Positions 17,575-26,761 of a DNA stretch of 64,000 nt are shown piece after piece. The translations under genes and the position numbers were made by a program. Source of the DNA: Agrococcus beijingensis (GTDB lineage: Bacteria; Actinomycetota; Actinomycetes; Actinomycetales; Microbacteriaceae); contig NZ_CP132360.1 in assembly GCF_030758955.1 (NCBI RefSeq), forward strand, positions 1,721,313 through 1,785,312, given 5' to 3'. Numbering within the stretch: position 1 is the first letter of the stretch; each line of letters opens with the position of its first letter. The notes beneath the pieces were generated by a model, which did no database searches, was not told the origin of the DNA, and saw only the letters and a program-made list of their open reading frames with translations.

Positions 17575-17982
17575 GTGATGTCACTCTCCGGCCCGGCACA
17601 GTCGCTCGCATAGACAGCCGAACCGCGGTGAGATCAAAGATGGCTCGTGAGGTACTGCTGGAACTGGCGAAGCCTTCGCGCGAGCCGCGGGCATGCCCTA
17701 TGCCCGCGGCAAGTCTACATGGCCCCCGAAGCCGCCGCCCAGCCTACGGATGCGCCTCGAGTACCTACTCCTCGGTTCCCGCCCGCCGCTGCCCATCCGG
17801 GCGACGCACGGATCGAGAGCGTATCGTGCAACCGCCGTCGAGCGCGTAGGCCGTTCTTCGTGCGGGCGGTGCGGGTGAGCTAGTGGCCCCCGCGCCATGA
17901 ACGCTTCCACGCTCGCGTCTGTACCGGGAGAAGGCTCGATGCTTCTTGACCGCGTCACAGCGCGTCGAGCGGCCGGTAGCGA
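17575..17982. other. Non-coding stretch in the island
   Basis: About 400 bp between two minus-strand island genes. Open frames here are Arg/Ser/Pro-rich shadows without a ribosome-binding site. I see no gene, repeat or terminator that I can support. Confidence 0.5.
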
Positions 17983-18690
17983 TCACGTACCGAACCGCTT
18001 ACGATCCATCGTCTTGAAGTAGCCCTTCTTCAGGGCGCGTTCGGCGCTGTCCTTTGGCGTCGAGAAGAAGTCCTGTTCAGAGTTCGACAGACCCACTGTC
18101 GCGACTTTCTCGCGAAGCAGCGTCAATGTGCAGCACAGGTCTGCTGCCTGGAAGAGACTGTAATCGGACGGCACGACCTTCCTGACCTCGACGTTGGACA
18201 AGTGGGCGTTGAAGACGCTGTTGACCAGGTTTGTGATCTCCCGCTGCCCGTTGTCGTAGTAGATCACGACTCGATCCCACTTGCTGAAGTAAGCGAGATT
18301 TTCGCGGATGAAGGTTCCGACCGCGCGAGACATCGCCGTCACCAACTTGTCCGTGTCGTCCAGCTCCCGCTTGCTGAACGCCCACGAGTGGTGCGTCACT
18401 TCGCAGAGGCGGACGAAGTCGACCAATACGCGGAAGATGGATCGCCGAGCCGGCAGATCCAGCCAGCGATAGTCGTGTTCGCGCCGGATCAGCGGCCCGG
18501 TGTGGATGGCGTGATCCACCGAGAGCCCGCGCGCTCGCAAGGCAGCATGAATCTTGTCGAGCTGACCAGCGATGTCGTCGCTCTGATCGTGCAGGACGAC
18601 GCTCAGCACGTAGAACGGGGAGTGCTTCTGCACGGGACCGAAGTCCCCTGACTCATCGATGAAGATACTGAGTTCACGCGGGGCAGCCAT
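17983..18690 (-). CDS. DUF3800 domain protein
   Basis: 235 aa from the ATG at 18690, which has GGGGG 5 bp upstream; the frame is open a little further. The N-terminus ELSIFIDESGDFG is the hallmark of DUF3800, an RNase H-like fold. Later acidic residues (VVIYYDNGQREITNLVN and VVPSDYSLFQAADLCCT) complete the expected active-site pattern D/E...D...D. DUF3800 proteins are common on mobile elements and near defence genes; their substrate is not established. A 10-bp hairpin lies directly upstream. Confidence 0.8.
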   Translation of the reverse strand: MAAPRELSIFIDESGDFGPVQKHSPFYVLSVVLHDQSDDIAGQLDKIHAALRARGLSVDHAIHTGPLIRREHDYRWLDLPARRSIFRVLVDFVRLCEVTHHSWAFSKRELDDTDKLVTAMSRAVGTFIRENLAYFSKWDRVVIYYDNGQREITNLVNSVFNAHLSNVEVRKVVPSDYSLFQAADLCCTLTLLREKVATVGLSNSEQDFFSTPKDSAERALKKGYFKTMDRKRFGT

Positions 18691-18708
18691 CACGCCCCCG
18701 AAACACAA

Positions 18709-18733
18709 TTAGGCGGGGGATGTCCCCGCCTAA
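18709..18733. repeat. Perfect hairpin before the DUF3800 gene
   Basis: TTAGGCGGGG (18709-18718) and CCCCGCCTAA (18724-18733) form a 10-bp perfect stem with a 5-base loop, just before the DUF3800 ribosome-binding site on the minus strand. It may end transcription from the gene at 18930, act as an operator, or fold in the leader mRNA. There is no U-run on either side. Confidence 0.65.
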
Positions 18734-18771
18734 AGGGTGGACCAGGGCCTCGCGGCCAGCCCAGTGCCACA

Positions 18772-18780
18772 ACTGTAGCA
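18772..18780 (-). promoter_or_regulatory. Candidate extended -10 of the DUF3800 gene
   Basis: The minus strand reads TGCTACAGT, an extended -10 shape, inside an imperfect palindrome AGTGCTACAGTTGTGGCACT. The identical nine bases occur before the next island gene (19759-19767). No convincing -35 is visible. Confidence 0.4.
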
Positions 18781-18929
18781 CTGAGCCGACCTGCGGGCGA
18801 AGGTCTTGTTCGACCCTCCGTAGAGTCGCCGTCGAGCGCGGCTCCGCCGCATAGCGGGCCTTGCCGAGGCGGCTTGGCGAGGCGCGATCGGCAGCCGGCA
18901 GCCCGAGATTGCCAACCGCTTCCTTCACG

Positions 18930-19739
18930 TCACCCTTGCCGAGCCGTATCGCGCGCTTCGCCGGGCGACGGCACAAGACTTGGCTTGAGCGCGGTAAGCA
19001 CGGCGATGAACTGAGCCCAGTCGCTCTCGGTGAGGTCGCTGAGGCCCGTAACCGACACGAGCTTCCCGCTGGCGAGCGGGAAAGAAATCGGTGGGACCTG
19101 ACCGGACGGAGCCCCGGATGCGATCGGGGCGTTGGTCACGGGCGGAGACGGATCTTGCGAGGCGCTCGGCCTGTCCGTAGCTGACCCAGGCTCGCTGCCG
19201 ATCTCCGGGGTCTCTGCTCGCGCCGCTGCCGTCTCCGGCAGTTGGTCGTTCAGGTTTGCGAAGTCGATCGTGGCTCGGTACTCCCTGATGAAATCGGTTG
19301 CGCCGTTCTGGCTGAAGCCCCGTTCGCGGGTCAGGAACCATCTGAGGTTGTCTTCGGATGGAAGCGCTGGACCGTACTTGTTCCACATGTCACGGTGCAC
19401 CGAAGGTAGTAGAGCGGCGCTACGCGTGGCGGCCTCACGCTCCTCTGGATCGGGATGTTCCAGAATCTTGACCGCCAAGTCTGTCACCCTGACCTTGCGC
19501 TCGTCTTTCGAGCCTTCGTCGTCGAGCAGGCCGAAGCGGGTCAGCGCGGCCAACTGGCCACCGCCCGGGCTGTTGAGGCTCGAGTAGCCCCAATGCCTGA
19601 CCGCCTGAAGAGCCGGCATCGCATGCTGCCGCTCGGAGCTATAGAGGCTCCGAACTCTGTCAATCGCCCTCGCCAGATCGATCGACGGGTAGTTCGGACT
19701 ACGCGTCAGGCGCCTTTTGCCGGGCTCGCTCTCACTCAT
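18930..19739 (-). CDS. Hypothetical island protein with winged-helix-like N-terminus
   Basis: 269 aa from an ATG with AGGAGG 8 bp upstream. Residues about 10-110 (YPSIDLARAIDRVRSLYSSERQHAMPALQAVRHWGYSSLNSPGGGQLAALTRFGLLDDEG...VRVTDLAVKIL) look like a winged-helix DNA-binding unit. A Pro/Ser/Ala-rich linker follows (about 170-215), then a short conserved-looking tail (FPLASGKLVSVTGLSDLTESDWAQFIAVLTALKPSL). That tail resembles a multimerisation or partner-binding segment. It lies upstream of the DUF3800 gene on the same strand, about 200 bp away. Function unknown. Confidence 0.7.
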   Translation of the reverse strand: MSESEPGKRRLTRSPNYPSIDLARAIDRVRSLYSSERQHAMPALQAVRHWGYSSLNSPGGGQLAALTRFGLLDDEGSKDERKVRVTDLAVKILEHPDPEEREAATRSAALLPSVHRDMWNKYGPALPSEDNLRWFLTRERGFSQNGATDFIREYRATIDFANLNDQLPETAAARAETPEIGSEPGSATDRPSASQDPSPPVTNAPIASGAPSGQVPPISFPLASGKLVSVTGLSDLTESDWAQFIAVLTALKPSLVPSPGEARDTARQG

Positions 19740-19758
19740 GCTGTGACCTCCTGTGCCC

Positions 19759-19767
19759 ACTGTAGCA
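19759..19767 (-). promoter_or_regulatory. Candidate -10 of the winged-helix island gene
   Basis: TGCTACAGT on the minus strand, with a weak TTTTGT -35 sixteen bases upstream. Transcription would start almost at the AGGAGG ribosome-binding site, giving a very short leader. The AT-rich block TGTTAGATTATGTGTG between the boxes is unlike the surrounding core DNA. Confidence 0.45.
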
Positions 19768-19772
19768 CACAT

Positions 19773-20362
19773 AATCTAACACAAAACAGGAATCCGTCTA
19801 CAGCGTGGGTCTGGATGTTCTACAAGGCAAGATCGCCCATGCACCGCGCGGGGCGCGAACTGCTACGCGGGGTTCGGGAACGTCGGATCCTGAGTCCAGG
19901 AGGCTTTCGCGAGCGTCACCGCGCGTGCGCGCGTGCGCATAGTGCCGACGCCTGTGGAGTTGTGGCCGGGAGGATCCTCTCGAGCGGGACTATCCCCGCC
20001 ACGTAGAGACGTGCCCGACGCTCGACAGGCACGCGACGGTCCTGCAGTCGATTGCCCGCCGCTTCCCGCGCGCGGCTGCGGGCAATTGCCCGTGTCGCCG
20101 CGGGGTGCTCCCGATTGCAACTGACATGAGGGCGCGCGACCGTGGGCTTGGTCGCCGACGAACGATCCATCGCGGCGGGGCACGTGCTCGAGAACCGTCC
20201 GCACCAGCGAGCGTATTGCGCAAGCGAGGAGCCGGAAGTGGATAAGGCGGAGGGCCGACGCAACAGACGCTTCGATCCGGTCGTGCCGGTGAGCCCGGCG
20301 TCGGGGGACGGTGCCGGCTGCATCGCCGCGTCGAGCATGGTCACGGGTGGCCGCAATCGGGG
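19773..20362. other. Non-coding stretch between island genes and aldolase copy 2
   Basis: About 590 bp with no gene I can support; open frames on both strands have shadow composition. It contains GATTGCCCGCCGC near 20,050 facing GCGGGCAATTGCCC near 20,080, a loose inverted repeat. It may be degraded former coding DNA. Confidence 0.4.
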
Positions 20363-21111
20363 TCAGCCCAGCGCAGCGCGCGCCCCCGTCATCAGCATCG
20401 TGAGGTCTGAGCCGGCCACGATGTAGCCGTAGCCCTTCGCGCGGGCCGCGGCCACCGCATCCGCTGTGCCCGCGAAGATGCCCCATCAGCACACCGGCGC
20501 GAGCGGCTGCCGCCTCGATCGAGGCGGTCGCCTCCTGCATCGGTGCCGACGCGAGGTCGCCCGGCGTGCCGAGGTCGACCGACAGATCCACCGGTCCGAT
20601 GAATGCGACGTCGAGCGCGGCCATCGCCTGGGCGATCCCCGAGGCGTAGTCGGCCGTCTCGAACTGGCCGACCGCGAGGGTGTCGCGGTTCGAGCGCTCG
20701 AAGTGCCCGGCGAGCCTCACGCCGACGCCGAAGGAGGCGGCCGGCTGCGCCAGTGACACAGAGCGGGAGCCGAGCGGCGGGTACGAAACGAGCGTGCGGA
20801 GCCCGCAGCCGCATCCCCGACCCCCGTGCGAGCTGGATGCCCGCGGCACCCGCCTCGAGCAGCCGGTTGATGTCGCCGCGGTTCAGCCCGGGCACGCGCA
20901 CCACCACGGGCAGGCCGCGCCCGACGCCGGCGCGCACGATGTCGGTCGCGTCGAGCAGCGACATCTGCGAGTGCTCGTAGTCGCAGACGACGAAGTCAAA
21001 GCCGGCGAGCGCGAGCAGGTCGACGACCTCGAAGCGGGGGATCTTCAGGAACGTGCCGACAACCGGGCCGGCGTCGAGCTGCGTGGTCTCATGGGGATCG
21101 CGGTGGAGCAT
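20363..21111 (-). pseudogene. HpcH/HpaI-type aldolase homologue, copy 2 (frameshifted)
   Basis: Nearly the same sequence as 15540-16257, in direct orientation. Against copy 1 it lacks one base in two places around 20,800-20,815 (GAGCC-CGCAG and CGCAT-CCCC) and has one extra C near 20,482 (GATGCCCC), so the protein is split over three frames. It keeps the catalytic His (CDYEHSQMS), the Arg of VVVRVP and the GPVDLS Asp. Its position, divergent from tctC, suggests it is the original copy of the tricarboxylate locus. All three changes are in short C runs, so sequencing error should be excluded. Confidence 0.8.
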
Positions 21112-21124
21112 GCGTCACGCTCAC

Positions 21125-21155
21125 TTGACGCAACGCATCCATATGTATACCGTTG
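21125..21155. promoter_or_regulatory. Candidate promoter and GntR-type operator before tctC
   Basis: TTGACG (21125-21130) is a good -35 box. CATATGTATACCGTTG (21140-21155) contains a TATACC -10-like box 15 bp further and shares CAT-N-TGTATAC with the site before tcuA (24428-24442). GTATAC is self-complementary, as in GntR/FCD operators. Binding by the GntR protein at 26043 is inference. Confidence 0.55.
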
Positions 21156-21193
21156 CACTCCGACAGTGAGGTCGCGACCGGGAGGATCCGTCG

Positions 21194-22237
21194 ATGGAGA
21201 CACAAGACCAGCCCACGGGCAAGCGCAGGCGCGTGCCCCGCGCTGCCCAGCTCGTGATCGGCGCAGTCGCGAGCGTCGCGATGATCGCGACCCTGACCGT
21301 GACCGGGCTCGAGCAGCGCTCCGACGCGGCATCCGGCTACCAAGCCGCGCTCGGCGGCCGCCAGCTCAGCATCATGGCGCCGGCCAACCCCGGCGGCGGC
21401 TGGGATCAGACCTCCCGAGCCGTGCAGGCCTCGCTCGCCGACATCGTCGGCCGCAGCGAGGTCTACAACGTCGGCGGCGCCGGCGGCACCATCGGGCTGC
21501 CGCAGTTCGTGCGGCACTCCGGCGAGGCCAACGAGCTCATGGTGACCGGCGCGATCATGGTCGGCGCGATCCTCACCAACGAGTCGGAGGCGTCGCTCGA
21601 AGACGTCGACATGCTCGCCCGCCTCACCACCGAGTACCTCGTGGTGGCGGTGCCGGCGAGCTCGCCGATCCAGACCATGGAAGAGCTCGGGGATGCGATG
21701 GCCGCCGACGTCGGATCGGTCTCCATCGCGGGCGGCTCGGCAGGCGGCGTCGAGCAGGTGCTCGCCGGGCTGATCGCGCAGGCCGTCGGCGCCGACCCGG
21801 CACAGGTCTCGTACGTCGCCCACTCCGGCGGCGGGGAAGCGCTGACCACGATGCTCTCCGGCAGCTCGACCGCGGGCATCTCGGGCATCTCAGAGCTCGC
21901 CCCCTACATCGCCGACGGCTCGATGCGCGCGCTCGCGGTCTCGAGCCCCGAGGAGCTCGAGACGCTGCCCGGCGTGCCTTCGCTGCGGGAGAGCGGCATC
22001 GACGTCGAGCTGCAGAACTGGCGCGGCATCGCGGCGCCCCGCGGCCTCGAGGACGACGAGCGCGCAGCGCTCGTCTCGATGCTCGACGAGATGCGCGACT
22101 CGGAGACCTGGCGCCAGATCCTCGACGACCGCGGCTGGGGCGACGCCTACCTGACCGGCCCCGAGCTCGAGGCCTTCATCGACGAAGAGCAGCAGACAAC
22201 CGAGCAGGTACTCCGCTCGATCGGATTGGTGGACTGA
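21194..22237 (+). CDS. tctC: Tripartite tricarboxylate transporter, substrate-binding protein
   Basis: 347 aa. An N-terminal basic stretch (GKRRRVPRA) and a hydrophobic helix (LVIGAVASVAMIATLTVTG) make a signal or anchor sequence. The mature part has the Bug/TctC pattern IMAPANPGGGWDQTSRAVQASL, VYNVGGAGGTIGL and a long periplasmic-type fold. In TTT systems this extracytoplasmic protein delivers citrate-like acids to TctAB. The ATG is preceded by GGGAGGA. First gene of tctC-tctB-tctA, 3 bp from tctB. Confidence 0.92.
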   Translation: METQDQPTGKRRRVPRAAQLVIGAVASVAMIATLTVTGLEQRSDAASGYQAALGGRQLSIMAPANPGGGWDQTSRAVQASLADIVGRSEVYNVGGAGGTIGLPQFVRHSGEANELMVTGAIMVGAILTNESEASLEDVDMLARLTTEYLVVAVPASSPIQTMEELGDAMAADVGSVSIAGGSAGGVEQVLAGLIAQAVGADPAQVSYVAHSGGGEALTTMLSGSSTAGISGISELAPYIADGSMRALAVSSPEELETLPGVPSLRESGIDVELQNWRGIAAPRGLEDDERAALVSMLDEMRDSETWRQILDDRGWGDAYLTGPELEAFIDEEQQTTEQVLRSIGLVD

Positions 22238-22239
22238 TC

Positions 22240-22845
22240 ATGCTGGGACGCAAGCGAGACGACCGCGAGCGGCGGCACCGCCCCGGACTCGAGACGACCG
22301 AGATGAGCGTGCTCGAGAAGGCGGAGTTCAACGCGCCGCCTCCTCAGGACGCCTTCGCCGCCGGCGCCTACCCCGCGGTGCTCTCCGGCGCCACGACCGC
22401 GCTCGTCGGCGCGATCATGGTCGTCGCGGCCATCTTCGTGCTGTTCGATGCCGCCCGACTGCCTGCGGCATCCGACCCCCTGGGCCCGGCCGCGTTCCCG
22501 ATCCTCATCGGCTCGCTGCTCGGCCTCGTCGGCCTCGCGCTCGCGATCATCAACCACCGCTACGCGCTCGTGCTGCTGCGCGTGCGTCGCGGCGGCGTCG
22601 TGCGCCGCGGTCGCGGCGTCAGCACCGTGCTCGTGCTGGTCGCGCTGCTCGCCTTCGCGGCGCTGCTGCCGCTGGTCGGCTTCTTCCTCGCCGCGGCGCT
22701 GCTCTACGTCGCCGTCGCCCTGCTGCTCGGCGCGCCGCGCGGCTGGCACCTGGCCATCACGGCCGTCATCCTCGCGGGCGCCATCGTGCTGCTCTTCGAC
22801 CGCATCATCGGGCTCACGCTGCCCGCCGGACCCTGGGGGTTCTGA
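22240..22845 (+). CDS. tctB: Tripartite tricarboxylate transporter, small membrane subunit TctB
   Basis: 201 aa. After a charged N-terminus of about 45 residues there are four hydrophobic helices ([78 protein letters not shown] and [24 protein letters not shown]), as in TctB. The conserved [11 protein letters not shown] matches the family's start-of-domain motif. It sits 1 bp before tctA. Confidence 0.88.
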   Translation: MLGRKRDDRERRHRPGLETTEMSVLEKAEFNAPPPQDAFAAGAYPAVLSGATTALVGAIMVVAAIFVLFDAARLPAASDPLGPAAFPILIGSLLGLVGLALAIINHRYALVLLRVRRGGVVRRGRGVSTVLVLVALLAFAALLPLVGFFLAAALLYVAVALLLGAPRGWHLAITAVILAGAIVLLFDRIIGLTLPAGPWGF

Positions 22846-22846
22846 C

Positions 22847-24406
22847 ATGGAAGCCTTCTCCCTCCTGCTGCAGGGCTTCGAAGCGGCGCTCACGCCCGAG
22901 AACCTGCTCTGGGCACTGCTCGGCGTCACGATCGGCACCGCCGTCGGCGTGTTGCCCGGCATCGGACCGGCGCTCACCGTGGCGCTGCTGCTGCCCATCA
23001 CCTTCACGCTCGAGCCCTCGTCGGCACTGATCCTCTTCGCCGGCATCTACTACGGCGGCATGTACGGCGGATCGACCACCTCGATCCTGCTCAACACGCC
23101 GGGCGAATCGGCCTCGATCGTCTCGGCGCTCGAGGGCAACAAGATGGCGCGCTCCGGCCGCGCGGCCGCGGCGCTCGCGACCGCAGCCATCGGCTCGTTC
23201 GTCGCCGGCACCATCGGCACGATCGGCATCACGCTCGTCGCGCCGCTGATGGCCGCCTTCGCCGTCACCCTCGGGCCGCCCGAGTACGTCGCGCTCATGG
23301 CGATCGCCTTCGTCTCGGTCGCCGCGCTGCTCGGCCCCGACCTGCTGAAGGGCGCCGCGAGCCTGCTCGTCGGCCTCACCATCGGGCTCGTCGGCATCGA
23401 CGTGCAGTCGGGGCAGGCGCGCCTGACCTTCGGCAGCGACCGGCTGCTCGACGGCATCGACGTCGTGCTCGTCGTGGTCGGCCTCTTCGCCGTCGCCGAG
23501 ACGCTCTCGCACGTGCTGTCGGGCACGGGCAAGTCGACCGTGCAGCCGGTGCGCGGCAGGGCGAGCCTCACCCGCGAGGAGTGGCGACGGTCGTGGCCCG
23601 CGTGGCTGCGCGGCACCGCGCTCGGCTTCCCGATCGGCTCGCTGCCTGCCGGCGGCGCCGAGATCCCCACCTTCCTCAGCTACGCCGCCGAGAAGAAGCT
23701 CACCAAGCACAAGGGCGAGTTCGGCCACGGCGCCATCGAGGGCGTCGCCGGCCCCGAGGCCGCGAACAACGCGGCGGCCGCCGGCGTGCTCGTGCCGCTG
23801 CTGACCATCGGCCTGCCCACCAGCGCCACCGCGGCGATCATCCTGACCGCCTTCCAGTCCTATGGGCTGCAGCCCGGGCCGACCCTGTTCGCCGAGTCAG
23901 GCGATCTGGTCTGGGCACTCATCGCCTCGCTCTACATCGGCAACGTGATGCTGCTCGTGCTCAACCTGCCGCTCGTGAAGGTGTGGGCGCGGCTGCTGAC
24001 CATTCCCACCTGGGCGATCTACGCATCCGTCACCGTCTTCGCGGCGCTCGGCGCGTTCGCGGCCGGCGGCTCGGTGTGGGACGTCGTGATCCTGGTGGTG
24101 CTCGGTGCGTTCGGCATGCTGCTGCGGCTCGCCGACATCCCCGTCGCGCCGGCGGTCGTGGGCCTGATCCTCGGCCCGCTGATGGAGGCCCAGCTGCGCC
24201 GCGCGATGACCCTCTCGGAGGGCGACCCGATGGTGCTCATCGAGAGCCCGCTGTCGATCGGCCTGTGGGTGGTCGTGCTGCTGCTGCTCGCGCTGCCGCC
24301 GCTCATCGGCGTGGGCCGCCGCCGCCGACGCGCCCTGCGCGATGCGGCGGTCGCCGACGCGGGCGCTCAGAGCGACGCCGAGGCGGTCGAGCCGGCCGCG
24401 AAGTAG
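22847..24406 (+). CDS. tctA: Tripartite tricarboxylate transporter, large permease TctA
   Basis: 519 aa, the usual length. Hallmarks are [91 protein letters not shown] and [14 protein letters not shown], all conserved in TctA. It is the ion-driven channel of the uptake system in the cytoplasmic membrane. The C-terminal tail is Ala/Asp/Glu-rich. Transcription probably continues from tctC. Confidence 0.95.
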   Translation: MEAFSLLLQGFEAALTPENLLWALLGVTIGTAVGVLPGIGPALTVALLLPITFTLEPSSALILFAGIYYGGMYGGSTTSILLNTPGESASIVSALEGNKMARSGRAAAALATAAIGSFVAGTIGTIGITLVAPLMAAFAVTLGPPEYVALMAIAFVSVAALLGPDLLKGAASLLVGLTIGLVGIDVQSGQARLTFGSDRLLDGIDVVLVVVGLFAVAETLSHVLSGTGKSTVQPVRGRASLTREEWRRSWPAWLRGTALGFPIGSLPAGGAEIPTFLSYAAEKKLTKHKGEFGHGAIEGVAGPEAANNAAAAGVLVPLLTIGLPTSATAAIILTAFQSYGLQPGPTLFAESGDLVWALIASLYIGNVMLLVLNLPLVKVWARLLTIPTWAIYASVTVFAALGAFAAGGSVWDVVILVVLGAFGMLLRLADIPVAPAVVGLILGPLMEAQLRRAMTLSEGDPMVLIESPLSIGLWVVVLLLLALPPLIGVGRRRRRALRDAAVADAGAQSDAEAVEPAAK

Positions 24407-24427
24407 CGCGCTCGACGCCAGCGCATA

Positions 24428-24442
24428 CATCTGTATACAATG
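24428..24442. promoter_or_regulatory. GntR-type operator candidate before tcuA
   Basis: CATCTGTATACAATG includes the palindrome TGTATACA and matches the site before tctC at CAT-N-TGTATAC. It lies about 40 bp before the tcuA start codon. Confidence 0.55.
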
Positions 24443-24481
24443 GTGCGCAGCATCGCCGTTCGCGCCCGAGAGGACCCAGAC

Positions 24482-25954
24482 ATGACCACTCCCACCAGCT
24501 ACGACGTGCTCGTCGTCGGCGGCGGCAACGCGGGCTTCGCGGCCGCGCACGCCGCAGCCGAGCGGGGCCGCAGGGTGCTGCTGCTCGAGCGCGGCCAGCG
24601 CGACATGGCCGGCGGCAACAGCTTCTACACCGCCGGTGCCACGCGCATGAACCACGCCGGCCTCGACGACCTGCGCGACATCGTCGAGCACGACGACCGC
24701 CACGCGGTCACCGAGGTGCCCGCCTACTCGTCGGAGGAGTACCTCGCCGACCTGATCAAGGTCACCGACGGCAAGACCGACCGCGACATGGCGCAGGTGC
24801 TGGTGACCGAGACGGCGGATGCGGTGCGCTGGCTGAGCGGGCTGGGCCTGAAGTACCGACTCATGTACGAGCGGCAGGCATACGACCGCCCCGACGGCAC
24901 CTACCTCTTCTGGGGCGGCCTGCACGTCGGCAACGTCGGCGGTGGCGAGGGACTGATCGCCGACCACACCGCGGTCGCCGAGCGGCTCGGCACCGAGGTG
25001 CGCTACGGCATTCGCGCCCGCTCGCTGATCGTCGAGGGCGGCCGCGTCGTGGGCGTGAGCGCCACCGACGACGACGGCGCCGAGCACGAGCTGCGCGCCG
25101 AGAGCGTGATCCTCGCCGCCGGCGGCTTCGAGTCGAGCCCCGATTGGCGCGAGGAGCACCTCGGGCAGGGCTGGGCGAACGCGAAGGTGCGCGGCACCCC
25201 CTACAACGTCGGCGACATGCTCTCGGCGGCGCTCGAGATCGGCGCGGCGAAGGGCGGCGACTGGTCGACCTGCCACTCGGTGCAGTGGGACGCCGGCGCC
25301 GAGCACAACGAGTCGAACCGCGAGCTCACCAACCGGCTGACGCGCCAGAGCTACCCGCTCGGCATCATCGTCAACCGCGACGGGCAGCGGTTCCTCGACG
25401 AGGGCGCCGACTTCCGCAACTACACCTACGCGAAGTACGGCCGCGAGATCCTCAAGCAGCCGGGCTCGATCGCCTGGCAGATCTTCGATGCGACGCTGCG
25501 CCCGATGCTCCGCACCGAGGAGTACGACATGCCGGGCATCGGCGTGCACCAGGCCGACACGCTCGACGAGCTGGCGGATGCGATGGGTGTCGACCGCGCG
25601 TCGCTCACCTCCGAGATCGACGCGTTCAACGCATCCATCGACCGCTCGACCACGTTCGACCCGACCGTCAAGGACGGTCGCCGGGCCGACGTGCAGCCGC
25701 CGAAGTCGCACTGGGCGTCACCCATCGAGACCGGGCCGTTCTACGCCTACCCGGTCACGTGCGGCATCACGTTCACGTTCGGCGGGGTCAAGGGCGACCT
25801 CGACGGGCGTGTGCTCGACGAGTCGGGCGCGCCGATCCCCGGCCTGCTCGCGTGCGGCGAGATGCTCGGTGGGCTGTTCTCGGGCAACTACCCGGGCGGC
25901 TCGGGGCTCGCTGCCGGTATGGTGTTCGGGCGCCGGGCGGGCTCGATCGCCTGA
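24482..25954 (+). CDS. tcuA: FAD-dependent oxidoreductase, likely tricarballylate dehydrogenase
   Basis: 490 aa. The N-terminus VLVVGGGNAGFAAAHAAAERGRRVLLLERG is an FAD-binding dinucleotide fold. The body follows the fumarate-reductase/flavoprotein pattern (GGNSFYTAGATRMNH, AAGGFESS, CGITFTFGGVKGDLDGRVLDESGAPIPGLLACGEMLGGLFSGNYPGGSGLAAGMVFGR). Length and context with TTT genes fit TcuA, which oxidises tricarballylate to cis-aconitate. A related substrate is possible. No TcuB-type electron acceptor is adjacent. Confidence 0.8.
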   Translation: MTTPTSYDVLVVGGGNAGFAAAHAAAERGRRVLLLERGQRDMAGGNSFYTAGATRMNHAGLDDLRDIVEHDDRHAVTEVPAYSSEEYLADLIKVTDGKTDRDMAQVLVTETADAVRWLSGLGLKYRLMYERQAYDRPDGTYLFWGGLHVGNVGGGEGLIADHTAVAERLGTEVRYGIRARSLIVEGGRVVGVSATDDDGAEHELRAESVILAAGGFESSPDWREEHLGQGWANAKVRGTPYNVGDMLSAALEIGAAKGGDWSTCHSVQWDAGAEHNESNRELTNRLTRQSYPLGIIVNRDGQRFLDEGADFRNYTYAKYGREILKQPGSIAWQIFDATLRPMLRTEEYDMPGIGVHQADTLDELADAMGVDRASLTSEIDAFNASIDRSTTFDPTVKDGRRADVQPPKSHWASPIETGPFYAYPVTCGITFTFGGVKGDLDGRVLDESGAPIPGLLACGEMLGGLFSGNYPGGSGLAAGMVFGRRAGSIA

Positions 25955-25967
25955 GCTCGTCGCGCGT

Positions 25968-26002
25968 CGCGCCGGCCCGGCAGGTTCGCCAGGGCCGGCG
26001 CG
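25968..26002. terminator. GC-rich terminator after tcuA
   Basis: CGCGCCGGCCC (25968-25978) and GGGCCGGCGCG (25992-26002) form an 11-bp perfect stem with a 13-base loop, just beyond the tcuA stop codon. No U-run follows, which is common in high-GC hosts. Confidence 0.65.
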
Positions 26003-26042
26003 AACGCATCCCGGTAGATTCGGCAGCGGAGGTGGTGCGCAG

Positions 26043-26675
26043 ATGGCGACCAGTGTGTACGACGAGATCCGGCAGGCGATCGTCGACGGGCGCATCAAGC
26101 CCGGCGAGGCGCTCTCCGAGAACCGGCTCGCCGCCGAGTTCGGCACTTCCCGCACCCCCGTGCGCGAGGCGCTGCACCGGCTCGAGATCGAGGCGCTCGT
26201 CGAGCGGCTGCCGCGCGGCGTGCAGGTGCGCGAGACGAGCCCCGAGGAGATCATCGACATCTACGACGTGCGCATCACGCTCGAGGGGGCGGCCGCACGG
26301 GCCGCGGCCGAGCGGGCGACCGAGCTCGATCGGCGCAGGCTGCGCGCGGCGCAGGAGGCGATGGCGAGCACGGGGTCGGATGCGCGCGCTCGCGCAGCCG
26401 CGAACCGGCAGTTCCACGAGACCATCTGGGCCGCCAGCCACTCGGCCACCCTCGTCGACCTGCTGCAGCGGCTCAACGTGCACCTCGTGCGCTACCCGAC
26501 CACGACGCTCGAGGGCGACGACCGCTGGGCGGCCGTGCTCGAGGAGCACGAGCAGCTGCTGGCCGCCATCGACGCGCGCGACGGGCTGCGGGCCCGCGAG
26601 ATCGCGGAGTCGCACATGACAGCCGCGCGCGAGGTGCGGATGCGGATGTACTCGGAGGCGCCGGCGGCGCGGTGA
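26043..26675 (+). CDS. GntR family regulator (FCD domain)
   Basis: 210 aa. The winged helix (VYDEIRQAIVDGRIKPGEALSENRLAAEFGTSRTPVREALHRLEIEALVERLPRGVQV) is followed by an FCD ligand domain with its metal-ligand pattern (YDVRITLEG..., NRQFHETIW, EEHEQLLAAIDARDG, ESHMTAA). It probably responds to a carboxylate and controls the neighbouring tct/tcu genes through the shared TGTATAC sites. It is separated from tcuA by a terminator. Confidence 0.88.
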   Translation: MATSVYDEIRQAIVDGRIKPGEALSENRLAAEFGTSRTPVREALHRLEIEALVERLPRGVQVRETSPEEIIDIYDVRITLEGAAARAAAERATELDRRRLRAAQEAMASTGSDARARAAANRQFHETIWAASHSATLVDLLQRLNVHLVRYPTTTLEGDDRWAAVLEEHEQLLAAIDARDGLRAREIAESHMTAAREVRMRMYSEAPAAR

Positions 26676-26761
26676 GGCGGTCGTCCACAAGTTATGGTGG
26701 GCAGGCACGCGGTGTGGGTCGGAAGTGCGAGCATGGCCGATGCGCACAGGACCAGGTGGGG

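Noticed and set aside
17698..17958. Small minus-strand frame in the island gap
   Set aside because: Ser/Arg/Pro-rich, no ribosome-binding site and no recognisable pattern.
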